Source: Sinorhizobium terangae
GTDB taxonomy: Bacteria > Pseudomonadota > Alphaproteobacteria > Rhizobiales > Rhizobiaceae
Direction: 5' to 3'
NCBI RefSeq assembly: GCF_029714365.1
Contig: NZ_CP121659.1
Location: 2,772,501 to 2,836,500, forward strand
Length of the DNA stretch: 64,000 bases
Position 1 is the stretch's first letter; each line of letters opens with the position of its first letter. The notes under the pieces were generated by a model, which searched no databases, was not told where the DNA came from, and worked only from the letters and a program-made list of their open reading frames with translations. Positions 41,382-50,550 of this stretch are shown one piece after another. Made by a program: the position numbers and the translations under genes.

Positions 41382-41431
41382 GGGTAGTCCGGTGCGACTC
41401 CGTCGATGCAGCGCGCTTTGAAGCGCTAATC

Positions 41432-42127
41432 TCAAGTGCCCGCAGGCGACTTCAGCGCCGCCTGGATAAGCCTCTTCGCATCTTCGCTGTCCCAGGCGGC
41501 CGGACCGTTCATCGATCCGATCAGGCAGCCCTTCTCGTCGAGAAGCAGTGTCGCAGGAAGACCGAAGGCGAGGCCCTCCTTCTTGAGCGTATTAAACACG
41601 CCCATCGATGCATCCCGGTAGTAGCCGAGTTCGTGAACCCCGATCTCATCGAGGAAGGCCTTCGGCTTTTCGTCGTCGCCGGCATCGATGTTGATCGCGA
41701 CGACCGAGAAGCGGTCGCCACCGAGCGCTTTCTGCAGTCCGTTCAGCGCCGGCATCTCTTCCCGGCAGGGCACGCACCAGGTCGCCCAAAGGTTGACGAG
41801 GACGGTCTTGCCGGCAAAGGCGGCAAGCGTCAGCGGTTTGCCATCGGGGCCGTTAAAATTGAGATCACGGATCGGACGCGGGTCGTCCGCCGGCGTCATG
41901 GCGGCGACCTGGCCCTTCATGAACGGGGTCAGCGAGGCGACTTTTTCCTTGATTTGCGGGCAGCTCCCGCCATCAGCCGTTTGCGTCGCCACGCGGTCGC
42001 CGGATCCTGTGGCATTGCCAGACCCCGTCTCCTTCACGTATACCGCAGCCGCGCCGACGATTACGCCGAAAAGGGCGGCGAGCGCGATCAAACGGACGGC
42101 CAGGGGATTTTTTTTCTGGTCTGGCAT
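41432..42127 (-). CDS. tlpA: TlpA family thiol:disulfide oxidoreductase
   Basis: 231-residue membrane-anchored thioredoxin-like protein. One N-terminal hydrophobic anchor (about 10-30) is followed by the periplasmic domain with active site [13 protein letters not shown] (about 130) and the cis-proline [12 protein letters not shown]. TlpA proteins reduce cysteines for cytochrome oxidase copper sites or cytochrome c maturation. An additional Cys pair SCPQ and KGCLI is seen. Start chosen at MPDQKKN behind GGAG; divergent from argH, 25 bases between starts. Confidence 0.93.
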   Translation of the reverse strand: MPDQKKNPLAVRLIALAALFGVIVGAAAVYVKETGSGNATGSGDRVATQTADGGSCPQIKEKVASLTPFMKGQVAAMTPADDPRPIRDLNFNGPDGKPLTLAAFAGKTVLVNLWATWCVPCREEMPALNGLQKALGGDRFSVVAINIDAGDDEKPKAFLDEIGVHELGYYRDASMGVFNTLKKEGLAFGLPATLLLDEKGCLIGSMNGPAAWDSEDAKRLIQAALKSPAGT

Positions 42128-42152
42128 TTCATTCTCCAAGGCGGGCATCCTC

Positions 42153-43556
42153 ATGGCTGACGGCAGTTCCGAGACGAAATCCTCCAACCAGATGTGGGGC
42201 GGGCGCTTTGCCTCTGGCCCGGATGCGATCATGGAGGAGATAAACGCCTCGATCGGCTTCGACAAGAAGCTCTACGCACAGGACATCCGCGGCTCAATAG
42301 CGCATGCGACCATGCTGGCGCATCAAGGCATCATTTCTGCCGAAGACAAAGACAAGATCGTTCACGGGCTTAACACGATCCTGTCAGAGATCGAAAGCGG
42401 TGCGTTCGAGTTCTCGCGGCGCCTGGAAGACATTCACATGAATGTCGAGGCGCGGCTGGCGACCCTGATCGGGCCCGCTGCCGGCCGGCTGCACACGGCA
42501 CGCTCGCGCAACGACCAGGTCGCGCTCGACTTCCGCCTGTGGGTCAAGGAAGAACTGCAAAAAACCGAAAAGGCACTGACCGCGCTGATCGCCGCCTTCC
42601 TGGATCGCGCCGAAGAGCATGCCGACACGGTCATGCCGGGCTTCACGCACCTGCAAACGGCGCAGCCGGTCACCTTCGGCCATCATTGCATGGCCTATGT
42701 CGAAATGTTCGGCCGCGACCGCTCGCGCGTCCGCCATGCGATCGAGCACATGGATGAAAGCCCGATCGGCGCTGCGGCCCTGGCGGGCACGGGCTTTCCG
42801 ATCGACCGGCACATGACGGCAAAGGCGCTTGGCTTCCGCGAGCCGACCCGCAATTCGATCGACACCGTCTCCGATCGCGACTTCGCACTGGAGTTCCTTT
42901 CGATCGCCTCGATCGCGGCGACCCACCTGTCGCGCCTTGCCGAAGAGATCGTCATCTGGTCGACGCCGCAATTCGGCTTCATCCGTCTGTCGGACGCGTT
43001 CTCGACCGGCTCGTCGATCATGCCGCAGAAGAAGAACCCCGACGCGGCCGAGCTCGTGCGCGCCAAGACGGGCCGCATCAACGGCTCGCTGATTGCACTG
43101 CTGACCGTGATGAAGGGCCTGCCCCTCGCCTATTCGAAGGACATGCAGGAGGACAAGGAGCAAGTCTTCGACGCCGCCGAAAGCCTCGAACTGGCAATCG
43201 CCGCGATGACCGGCATGGTGCGCGACATGACCGTGCGCGCCGATCGAATGAAAGCTGCCGCCGGCTCCGGCTATTCGACCGCGACCGACCTTGCCGACTG
43301 GCTGGTCCGGGAAGCAGGTCTGCCCTTCCGCGACGCTCACCATGTAACCGGCCGCGCCGTGGCGCTTGCCGAACAGAAGGGCTGCGACCTCGCCGATCTG
43401 TCGCTCGCCGACTTGCAGTCGATCAATCCGGCGATCACCGAGAAGGTCTTCGACGTACTGACCGTCGAGGCCTCGGTCGCGAGCCGCACCAGCTTCGGTG
43501 GCACCGCGCCTGCCGAAGTGCGCAAGCAGATCGCCTGGTGGCGGGCCCGCAACTAG
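42153..43556 (+). CDS. argH: Argininosuccinate lyase
   Basis: 467-residue enzyme that splits argininosuccinate into arginine and fumarate, last step of arginine synthesis. It starts [19 protein letters not shown] and carries [17 protein letters not shown] (about 100-116) and the flexible catalytic loop [18 protein letters not shown] (about 285). The start is set just after the divergent tlpA start; the longer frame runs through tlpA on the other strand. lptM and lysA follow. Confidence 0.97.
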   Translation: MADGSSETKSSNQMWGGRFASGPDAIMEEINASIGFDKKLYAQDIRGSIAHATMLAHQGIISAEDKDKIVHGLNTILSEIESGAFEFSRRLEDIHMNVEARLATLIGPAAGRLHTARSRNDQVALDFRLWVKEELQKTEKALTALIAAFLDRAEEHADTVMPGFTHLQTAQPVTFGHHCMAYVEMFGRDRSRVRHAIEHMDESPIGAAALAGTGFPIDRHMTAKALGFREPTRNSIDTVSDRDFALEFLSIASIAATHLSRLAEEIVIWSTPQFGFIRLSDAFSTGSSIMPQKKNPDAAELVRAKTGRINGSLIALLTVMKGLPLAYSKDMQEDKEQVFDAAESLELAIAAMTGMVRDMTVRADRMKAAAGSGYSTATDLADWLVREAGLPFRDAHHVTGRAVALAEQKGCDLADLSLADLQSINPAITEKVFDVLTVEASVASRTSFGGTAPAEVRKQIAWWRARN

Positions 43557-43742
43557 GACAACGACGTGCATGCAAGCAAAGACCGAAAGCGTGTCGCCGC
43601 GCTGCCATTGTGTGCGCCATGCGTTGGGCAGCGCAGAAAGAGGGTGCACAAGGCCCTGAAAAATCGATAAGACATCGCACCAGAGCGGGAGAGAAAGACC
43701 CGCCCGCTCCAACTCACTCGGCTCCCGTTTCGGCAAAGGATA

Positions 43743-43940
43743 ATGACGATGACATTGACGAAGTCAGCCCGGCTTGCGCTTGTGCTCGCTATCTCCGGGC
43801 TGGTTCTCATCGGTTGTGGGCGTAAGGGCGATCTCGACCGACCGGGCGCCACCACGCTCAACACCAAAGCGCCGGCGGGAACCGTCGAAGAGAAGGATAC
43901 GGTAGAGGACCGGCCCTTCCTGCTTGATCCCCTCCTCTGA
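43743..43940 (+). CDS. lptM: LPS translocon maturation chaperone LptM family lipoprotein
   Basis: 65-residue outer-membrane lipoprotein. Signal peptide with lipobox LIGC (cysteine about residue 25) directly followed by GRKGDLDRP, the LptM/YifL signature. In E. coli LptM promotes correct disulfide formation in LptD. Too short for many gene finders. AAGGA lies before the two possible ATGs (43,743 and 43,749). Sits between argH and lysA, starting 16 bases before the lysA GTG from its stop. Confidence 0.88.
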   Translation: MTMTLTKSARLALVLAISGLVLIGCGRKGDLDRPGATTLNTKAPAGTVEEKDTVEDRPFLLDPLL

Positions 43941-43955
43941 ACCGAGCAAAGCCCC

Positions 43956-45224
43956 GTGAACCATTTCCAATACCGCGACGGAATTCTTTATGCCGAAGAC
44001 GTCCCCGTAACGGACATCGCAAGAGCCGTCGGAACACCCTTCTATTGCTATTCCACCGCAACGCTGGAACGCCATTACCGGGTCTTCGCGCAAGCCTTTG
44101 CCGATGTTGATGCCATGGTCTGCTACGCGATGAAGGCCAATTCGAACCAGGCCGTGCTGAAGACGCTGGCCCGGCTTGGCGCGGGGGTTGATGTGGTTTC
44201 CGAGGGTGAACTCCGTCGCGCGCTTGCCGCCGGGGTGCCGGCGGACCGGATCATGTTTTCCGGCGTCGGCAAGACGGCGCGCGAGATGGACTTCGCGATC
44301 GAGGCGGGCATCTATTGCTTTAATGTCGAATCCGAGCCGGAGCTGGAGGTCCTGAACCAACGGGCACTACGGGCCGGCAAGCAGGCGCATGTTTCCTTCC
44401 GCATCAATCCGGACGTTGATGCCCGCACGCATGCGAAGATTTCGACCGGCAAGAAGGAGAACAAGTTCGGTATTTCCTGGGAGCGGGCGCGCAGCGTCTA
44501 TGCCCACGCCGCCACCCTGCCTGGCATCAAGGTCACCGGCATCGACATGCATATCGGCAGCCAGATCACCGAGTTGCAGCCGTTCGACGATGCCTTCAAG
44601 CTGCTGCGCGAACTCGTCGATACCCTCAGGTCGGATGGCCATGCGATCGACCACGTCGATATCGGCGGAGGTCTCGGCATTCCCTACAGGGACGACAACA
44701 ATCCGCCGCCGTTGCCCGATGCCTATGCAGACATCGTCAAGAACCAGCTCAAGGGCCTCAACTGCCGCATCGTCACCGAACCCGGTCGGCTGATCGTCGG
44801 CAACGCCGGCATTCTTGTTACCGAAGTGATCTACGTGAAGGATGGCGGCGACAAGACCTTCGTCATCGTCGACGGCGCGATGAACGACCTGATCCGCCCG
44901 ACCCTCTACGAGGCATATCACGAAATCCGGCCGGTGAAGATTTCCGCCGCCAATGCACCGCGCATCAAGGCCGACGTGGTTGGCCCTGTTTGCGAAACCG
45001 GTGACTACCTGGCGCTCGATCGCGAGATGGCGATGCCGAAACCGGGCGATCTGTTCGCAATCGGCTCGGCCGGTGCTTACGGAGCGGTGCAGTCGGGAAC
45101 CTACAACAGCCGCCTGCTCGTGCCGGAAGTGCTCGTCAAGGGCGACCGCTTCCACGTCGTGCGCCCACGCCAGGACTATGACCGCCTGATCGGCCTCGAC
45201 TCGGTGCCGGACTGGCTCGACTGA
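43956..45224 (+). CDS. lysA: Diaminopimelate decarboxylase
   Basis: 422-residue PLP enzyme producing lysine from meso-diaminopimelate. The PLP lysine is in CYAMKANSN (about 52-60), phosphate-binding glycines in HVDIGGGLGIPY (about 230), EPGRLIVGNAG (about 272), and the second-subunit active-site cysteine in GPVCETGDYLA (about 345). Start is GTG, 16 bases after lptM; no good ATG is nearby. Its pathway partner lysC is at 9.3 kb. Confidence 0.96.
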   Translation: MNHFQYRDGILYAEDVPVTDIARAVGTPFYCYSTATLERHYRVFAQAFADVDAMVCYAMKANSNQAVLKTLARLGAGVDVVSEGELRRALAAGVPADRIMFSGVGKTAREMDFAIEAGIYCFNVESEPELEVLNQRALRAGKQAHVSFRINPDVDARTHAKISTGKKENKFGISWERARSVYAHAATLPGIKVTGIDMHIGSQITELQPFDDAFKLLRELVDTLRSDGHAIDHVDIGGGLGIPYRDDNNPPPLPDAYADIVKNQLKGLNCRIVTEPGRLIVGNAGILVTEVIYVKDGGDKTFVIVDGAMNDLIRPTLYEAYHEIRPVKISAANAPRIKADVVGPVCETGDYLALDREMAMPKPGDLFAIGSAGAYGAVQSGTYNSRLLVPEVLVKGDRFHVVRPRQDYDRLIGLDSVPDWLD

Positions 45225-45337
45225 GCCGCATCGTTCGGCTTCTGGCCAGGATGTCGCAGGGCCGTGCGGCGATCACGATTTGTTGTCGCCCTCGTCTTCG
45301 CCACAAACGGTGTTATCCTGCGTTGCAAGGATCACTA

Positions 45338-45411
45338 CGCGCCGTGCGTCTGTTCAGACACGCAAGAACGCTGTAGCACTTTGAATTGCTGCATGTTTTA
45401 TCCTTGATCGG
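45338..45411 (-). repeat. Dispersed intergenic repeat, family A, copy 6
   Basis: Inverted copy: GCGCCGTGCGTC..., then GCTGTAGCACTTTGAATTGC linker and TATCCTTGATCGG end. Hairpin 1 is cut short. Lies between lysA and the TIGR02302 gene. Confidence 0.75.
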
Positions 45412-45472
45412 CTGGGATTTGAGCATACATGCAGAAGAACGACCATGAGCGACCGAAAGGGAACTTGGGCGG

Positions 45473-48100
45473 ATGACGCAATTCCGGCGGGATGACACGC
45501 CACAACCGAAGCCCTTCGCCAGGATGCTGGCGACAAAGAGGTTTTTCGCCCGCTTGGTCCTTTTCGCGGAGCAGGTTCTGCCCCGCGCGCTGTTGCCTGC
45601 GTCGATCGTTCTCCTGTTCCTCTCCGCAGGCTGGCTCGGTTTCTTCCGCGTCGCGCCGTTGTGGCTGCACGCCGCAATCCTTCTCGTCTTCCTCGCAGGA
45701 TTGTTCTTCTCGCTCCTGCCGCTGACCCGGGTCCGCTGGCCGGAAAACACTGATGCCGACCGGATGCTTGAAGACCGCAACGAGCTGCCCCATCAGGCGA
45801 TCCGCGTCCAGGACGACACGCCGGCAACAGAGGGAGCATTCGGGGCGGCGCTGTGGCGCGAGCACCAGGTGCGCATGGCCAAACTGGTCCGTGCATTGGA
45901 CACCGGCCTTCCGCGTCCCGATATCGCGCGGCACGACCCCTGGGCACTGAGAGCGGTCCCCGTGTTGCTCGCCTGCCTTGCATTTGCCTATTCCTATTCG
46001 AACCGCGCGGGGTTGGTAACGGACGCTTTCCGACTGCCCCAGCAGACGGCTGTGGCGGCGGACATCCGCATCGACGCCTGGGTGACGCCGCCGGCCTACA
46101 CGGGCCGGGCACCGATTTTCCTGACCGGCCGGCATGACACGGCTTCAGCTCAAGAGCAGGCTCCGGCTCCTGACAAAGCCCTCATCACCGTGCCGCAGTT
46201 CAGCGATTTGACGGTCAGGATAACCGGTGCCGGACCGGAGACACGCGTGAGCTATGCCGAAACCGCTGGAACCGGACCGGTGGTCATTCCCGCTGCCGCG
46301 GACAAAGCGAAGTCGGAACCAAAGACGGAACCGCAGGAAGCGGTGCAGGCGCGGAATGACGTCCGCAACCATCTCTACAAGATAACCAAGGACGGAACGC
46401 TTTCAGTCGGCGGGCAAAGCTGGAACTTCAAGATCACGCCGGACAGCGTCCCCGACATCGCTTTCGATGGGCCCCCGCGCCCGACCGCGAATGCGTCGCT
46501 CGAAATAAGTTTCCTTGGGCATGACGACTACGGCATCTCGCAGGCCTGGGCTGAAATCAAGCCGTTGGACGAGCCGCCCGGCGCCCGGTCGCTTTACCCC
46601 CCGCCCGAGTATCGCCTCGACCTGCCGCGCCGCAATGCCCGCGAGGCCAAGGGGACCACGAGCCGGAACCTTAGCGAGGATCCGCTCGCCGGAAAGCGTG
46701 TGCGCATCACCCTGGTCGCCCGCGATGCCGCCGGTCAAGAAGGCCGAAGCGTGCCGCAGGACATCATCCTTCCGGCACGCCAGTTCTTCGAACCGCTCGC
46801 TGCTGCCGTTGCCGAGCAAAGGCAGGTCTTCGCGCTTAACGTCAACGACCTGCCACGCGCGATCGATCTCAACGACGCACTGACGCTCTACGCGGAGGAG
46901 ACGATCCCGAACCTTACGCATTTCCTGCTGATCCAGTCGGCACGCACGCGCATGGCGCTCGCGCGCAACGACGACATGCTCAGGGACGCGGCTGATCATC
47001 TCTGGGAGATTGCCCTCGGCATCGAGGACGGCGACCTGTCGCTCGCCGAACGGAGGCTGCGCGACGCTCAGCAGAAGCTTTCCGATGCACTCGACCGCAA
47101 TGCGTCCGACGAGGAAATCGCCAAGCTGATGCAGGAATTGCGCCAGGCGATGCAGGAATACATGCAGCAACTTGCCGAGCAAGCCGCAAAAAACCCGCGC
47201 ATGGCGATCAACCCCAACCAGAACAACGTGCTGCGCCAGCAAGACCTGCAAAAGATGATGGACCAGATTGAAAATCTGGCCCGGTCCGGCTCGCGCGACG
47301 AGGCGCGCCAACTCCTGTCTGAACTGCAGAGAATGATGAACAACCTGCAGGCCGGGCGCATGCAGCAGATGGGCGAGCAGAACGACGCGATGCGCCAGCA
47401 GATGGACAAGCTCGGTCAGTTGATGCAGCAGCAGCAACAGTTGATGGACGAGACCTTCAAACTTGACCAGGCGCTCCGCGACCGGATGCAACGTGGCGAT
47501 CCGCTACAGGGCGAAGACAACGAGCTTTTCGGTCAGGACATGCCGCAGGATCCCGGGCAGCAAAGCGATCCCAACGGCAAGCCCAACCCGCTCGACGACA
47601 AGACTGCCGAACAGTTGAAGGAAGCCTTGAAGCAACTGCGGCAGCAGCAGGAAGGGCTTGGCAAGCAGCTCGGGGAACTGCAGAAAGGCCTCGAGCAGCT
47701 TGGCGTTAAGCCCGGCAAGGGCTTCGGCCAAGCACAGCGCGAGATGAAGGGAGCGGCCGACGCGCTTGGCGAGGGCGAGGGCGAACAGGCTGTCGGCAGT
47801 CAGGGCCGGGCGTTGCAGGCCTTGCGCGAAGGCGCACAGGACATGATGAACCAGATGCAGGCCCAAGGGCAGCAGGGTCCCGGACAGGGCGTTCCCCAAT
47901 ACGGTCAGAATGGACGGGACCCGCTCGGCCGTCGTCAGCAGAATGTCGGCCCTGACTTCGGCGACCAGGTCAAGGTTCCGGACGAAATCGATACCCAGCG
48001 CGCCCGCGAAATCCTCGACGCGATCCGCCGCAAGCTCGGCGACAGCCTGTCTCCGGAGGCCGAGCGGCAATATCTCGAACGCCTGCTCGATATGCGCTGA
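45473..48100 (+). CDS. TIGR02302 family (DUF4175) membrane protein
   Basis: 875-residue protein of unknown function, found next to lysA in Rhizobiales. Two or three N-terminal hydrophobic segments (about 20-85 and 165-180), then a large periplasmic-looking domain (to about 500), then a glutamine- and methionine-rich coiled-coil region (about 540-680) with runs of Gln, a glycine-rich linker and a conserved C-terminal block ending VPDEIDTQRAREILDAIRRKLGDSL. The coiled coil suggests a large scaffold. AAAGGG precedes the ATG by 12 bases. Confidence 0.9.
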   Translation: MTQFRRDDTPQPKPFARMLATKRFFARLVLFAEQVLPRALLPASIVLLFLSAGWLGFFRVAPLWLHAAILLVFLAGLFFSLLPLTRVRWPENTDADRMLEDRNELPHQAIRVQDDTPATEGAFGAALWREHQVRMAKLVRALDTGLPRPDIARHDPWALRAVPVLLACLAFAYSYSNRAGLVTDAFRLPQQTAVAADIRIDAWVTPPAYTGRAPIFLTGRHDTASAQEQAPAPDKALITVPQFSDLTVRITGAGPETRVSYAETAGTGPVVIPAAADKAKSEPKTEPQEAVQARNDVRNHLYKITKDGTLSVGGQSWNFKITPDSVPDIAFDGPPRPTANASLEISFLGHDDYGISQAWAEIKPLDEPPGARSLYPPPEYRLDLPRRNAREAKGTTSRNLSEDPLAGKRVRITLVARDAAGQEGRSVPQDIILPARQFFEPLAAAVAEQRQVFALNVNDLPRAIDLNDALTLYAEETIPNLTHFLLIQSARTRMALARNDDMLRDAADHLWEIALGIEDGDLSLAERRLRDAQQKLSDALDRNASDEEIAKLMQELRQAMQEYMQQLAEQAAKNPRMAINPNQNNVLRQQDLQKMMDQIENLARSGSRDEARQLLSELQRMMNNLQAGRMQQMGEQNDAMRQQMDKLGQLMQQQQQLMDETFKLDQALRDRMQRGDPLQGEDNELFGQDMPQDPGQQSDPNGKPNPLDDKTAEQLKEALKQLRQQQEGLGKQLGELQKGLEQLGVKPGKGFGQAQREMKGAADALGEGEGEQAVGSQGRALQALREGAQDMMNQMQAQGQQGPGQGVPQYGQNGRDPLGRRQQNVGPDFGDQVKVPDEIDTQRAREILDAIRRKLGDSLSPEAERQYLERLLDMR

Positions 48101-48189
48101 CCGCCGCATAATTCCTTCGGTGGTATAGAAGGATGCATGTGACCGGCCATCGCCGGCAAGCGGCGACGGCCCTAAATCGGAAATGGCTG

Positions 48190-48549
48190 TCAGGCGACGA
48201 GCGCCAGGGCGACTGCCTTGCGAATATCGGGCAGCGAGAACGGCTTGGAAATGACATCGACAACCTTGCCCGAGAGATCGTCCGCGCGTTCGCGCTGTTC
48301 CGCATAGCCGGTCATGAGCAGGATCTTGAGCGCGGGAAACGCGGCGGAGGCCTGATGCGCCAATTCGATGCCGTCCATCACCGGCATGCGGATATCGGAC
48401 AAGAGCAGATCAAAGGCCTGGCTTTGCAGGCAGGCGAGGCCGTCGGCTCCATCGCCCGCCTCGACAGTTTCATGTCCATCGAGTCGCAATGCGCGCGCCA
48501 CAAATGAGCGCAAGGCATCCTCATCCTCGGTAATCAGGATTCTCGCCAT
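48190..48549 (-). CDS. cpdR: Response regulator CpdR
   Basis: 119-residue stand-alone receiver domain. Phospho-acceptor Asp52 in LLLSDIRMPVMDG, acidic pair E8/D9, Thr in MTGYAEQ and Lys in ISKPFS. In Caulobacter and Sinorhizobium unphosphorylated CpdR primes ClpXP for cell-cycle protein destruction; the CckA-ChpT pathway controls its phosphorylation. The second of two adjacent Mets is taken as start. Downstream of hpt on the same strand after 320 bases, so it probably has its own promoter. Confidence 0.93.
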   Translation of the reverse strand: MARILITEDEDALRSFVARALRLDGHETVEAGDGADGLACLQSQAFDLLLSDIRMPVMDGIELAHQASAAFPALKILLMTGYAEQRERADDLSGKVVDVISKPFSLPDIRKAVALALVA

Positions 48550-48873
48550 CATGGCCTCCCGTCTTCGCTCCCATTGAGCGCCATGCGTCCCTTGGACTTA
48601 CAAAGGACGCTCATCTCGTTGAACTCGAGCATCATGCCTTCTGAAACCGCTGCCGATTTCGAGCATATGCCGACGCCACGCTTCGACATGCCGAAGCCGT
48701 GACGCCCCTCCAAACAACCAGCTTTTCGTTTGCTTTCGGTAAACGCCGCAGCGTCGATTTTCAGAAAAGGCGGCGCATCACACCTTGGGCCGGTCCCGAT
48801 CCAAGGACAAAGTCATGTAGAAAATCAAACAGCGACCTATGCGCGTCTAACTAGACGCGCGCCGCTGCAGGTA
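48550..48873. other. Gene-free stretch between cpdR and hpt
   Basis: Contains the cpdR leader and a partial family A repeat (48,796-48,871). No promoter could be identified with confidence. Confidence 0.5.
48796..48871 (+). repeat. Dispersed intergenic repeat, family A, copy 7
   Basis: GATCCAAGGACAAAGTCATGT, a shortened linker, then ACAGCGACCTATGCGCG...GCGCGCCGCTGCAG. Hairpin 1's left arm is missing. Adjacent to the hpt stop codon. Confidence 0.7.
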
Positions 48874-49419
48874 TCACTCAGCATCACCCGTGACGACGCC
48901 GACGAATGGCAGTTCGCGGAAGGCGTAGGCGACGTCCATGCCGTAACCGACGACGAAATGGTCCGGACATTCGAAGCCGACGTAATCGGCCTCCAGATCG
49001 ACCCGACGCTTCATCCGCTTGTCCAAAAGGACGGCGATCGTGACATTTCGCGCGCCGCGCTCCAAAAGCAGGTCCTTGGCGAAACGCAACGTCCCGCCGG
49101 ATTCGAGAATGTCATCGATCAGCAGGACATCGCGACCGTGCACGTCGCTATCGATATCCTTGGTTATCTTCACGCCCTTGGATTCGGTTCCCGTGCCGTA
49201 GCTCGATAGCGTGATGAATTCGACCTCCGGCGCGAGACCGGCGTCATGCATGGCGCGGATGAGATCGGCCGCAAAAATGAACGAGCCTTTCAATATCGAA
49301 ATGACCAGCAGATCCTTGTGGGGCCCACGAACGATCGCATCCGCCAGTTCGTGATTGCGGGCAGCGATCGTCTCGGCGCTGTACAGGACTTCGATATTCT
49401 TGCCGCGGACGACGGGCAT
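48874..49419 (-). CDS. hpt: Hypoxanthine phosphoribosyltransferase
   Basis: 181-residue purine-salvage enzyme converting hypoxanthine or guanine and PRPP to IMP or GMP. PRPP motif DVLLIDDILESGGTL (about 98-112), SILKGSFIF loop (about 40) and the base-binding aromatic region VGFECPDHFVVGYGMD (about 145-160). Length is typical. Upstream lies the divergent-side DUF3426-like gene on the same strand, 68 bases away. Confidence 0.96.
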   Translation of the reverse strand: MPVVRGKNIEVLYSAETIAARNHELADAIVRGPHKDLLVISILKGSFIFAADLIRAMHDAGLAPEVEFITLSSYGTGTESKGVKITKDIDSDVHGRDVLLIDDILESGGTLRFAKDLLLERGARNVTIAVLLDKRMKRRVDLEADYVGFECPDHFVVGYGMDVAYAFRELPFVGVVTGDAE

Positions 49420-49487
49420 GCGGGACTCTCCAGCACTTCATTGCGGAAGACAGGGAGTGGCTTCCTTTCAAGCGCCGCTTAGCACAA

Positions 49488-50120
49488 TCAGAGCCGAGAA
49501 ACACTGTTTTCGGCGAAAGAAACCGTGACGTCCGGCATTTTTCCGCCCGCGTAGGGAAGGCGGGCAGCGAAATGACGACTCTCGCCGGGTGCAATCGACG
49601 CACCGTCGGGCATCAACCGCGTTGCCGTCACCTTGTGCCCGTTGCTCCTGACATCGACCACGACAAGCGGCAGACGTTGTTCCGTGCCGGAGCGGTTGTC
49701 TATGCTTCCGTAGACCGAAAGCACCTGCATGCCACCGGCATAGTCGAACGATGCCCTGACGCCTCCGATCGACAGAGGTTGGGTGTCCGCCTGTCCTTCG
49801 CTGAAAAGGCCTGCGATCAGAAGGAACACCCCGAGGCCCAACCCGCTGACCAGCCCGGCGAATTGGCGGGCCGGCATGCCGCGCAACCTGGCCTCGACGA
49901 TCGTCAAAACCTGCCGAGTGGGCTTTCCGCGCCTGGCGAGCGCGGCTTTCCGGTTGACGTTGAAGACCGGATAAGGGCTGGGCCGCGCGGTGGTGGCAAT
50001 AGTCTCGAATTCGGCGTCGACATAATCGAGCATTCTGGCTGTGGCGCCACTCGGACGCGCCTCCCGTTCCGGCGGAAGCAGATCGACGTGGGCGGTCGTT
50101 CTTGAGCGAAATGCCTGCAT
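49488..50120 (-). CDS. DUF3426-like single-pass membrane protein beside ftsEX
   Basis: 210 residues. A polar N-terminus is followed by one hydrophobic segment (about 85-110, QFAGLVSGLGLGVFLLIAGLF) and a C-terminal domain of about 90 residues reading like the DUF3426/FxLyD beta-sandwich (LSVYGSIDNRSG, LPLVVVDVRS, IAPGESRHFAARL). Alphaproteobacterial relatives next to ftsE usually start with an MJ0042 zinc finger; no CxxC motif is seen here. AGGGGGAA precedes the ATG at 50,120. Divergent from ftsE. Confidence 0.75.
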   Translation of the reverse strand: MQAFRSRTTAHVDLLPPEREARPSGATARMLDYVDAEFETIATTARPSPYPVFNVNRKAALARRGKPTRQVLTIVEARLRGMPARQFAGLVSGLGLGVFLLIAGLFSEGQADTQPLSIGGVRASFDYAGGMQVLSVYGSIDNRSGTEQRLPLVVVDVRSNGHKVTATRLMPDGASIAPGESRHFAARLPYAGGKMPDVTVSFAENSVSRL

Positions 50121-50550
50121 GGGTTCCCCCTGATGCATGTCGCCCAAAAGTGTGCAGCGGTTTTGGACAACGACATGCATGAAAACAAAGAACTAAAGCG
50201 CGTCGCATAAGGCCGTTTGAATGCGACCCGCTTTGGATCGCTCCGTCGCTCCTCCCGAAGCAACGTGCGGCACCGTACGGCAGCGCGACCGGCGGCAGCC
50301 TTGAGCGGAGCTTGCGGGCAATGCCTGTAACCGGCCTGTGCAAGAAACAGGGCATTGCATCAAATCCTGACGACACGTAAACCGAAATGGTTAATGTTTC
50401 GGAAAGAAGCCGTGAAAGCGACGCCTTTTCATGGAAAGTTAACCGCCGTGCCGCACACGGATTTTACTCTGGCGGAATTGCTGTCCTCTGCGCGGACGAT
50501 CGGCTTGGCGGCGGATGTCGAAGGTCGTGACGAGAAACTGGGCTGGCCCA
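50121..50550. other. Gene-free stretch between the DUF3426-like gene and ftsE
   Basis: Holds a REP-like element (50,140-50,240), and a 69-codon frame (50,355-50,564) that overlaps the ftsE start but has no family resemblance. Contains two TTAA-type half sites near 50,391 and 50,438 that could be CtrA-like, but not in the proper spacing. Confidence 0.5.
50140..50240 (+). repeat. REP-like palindromic element, family B
   Basis: CATGTCGCCCAAAAGTGTGC / GGTTTTGGACAACGACATGC hairpin, then a second part with AAAGCGCGTCGCATAAGGCC and an inverted AATGCGACCCGCTTT. The first half resembles 43,557-43,604. Confidence 0.55.

Noticed and set aside
47380..47450. CAG-rich tract resembling a microsatellite
   Set aside because: Encodes the Gln run of the TIGR02302 coiled coil in frame.
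50380..50450. CtrA-type sites before ftsE
   Set aside because: Two TTAA-like half sites exist, but not with the 7-base spacing of the full motif.
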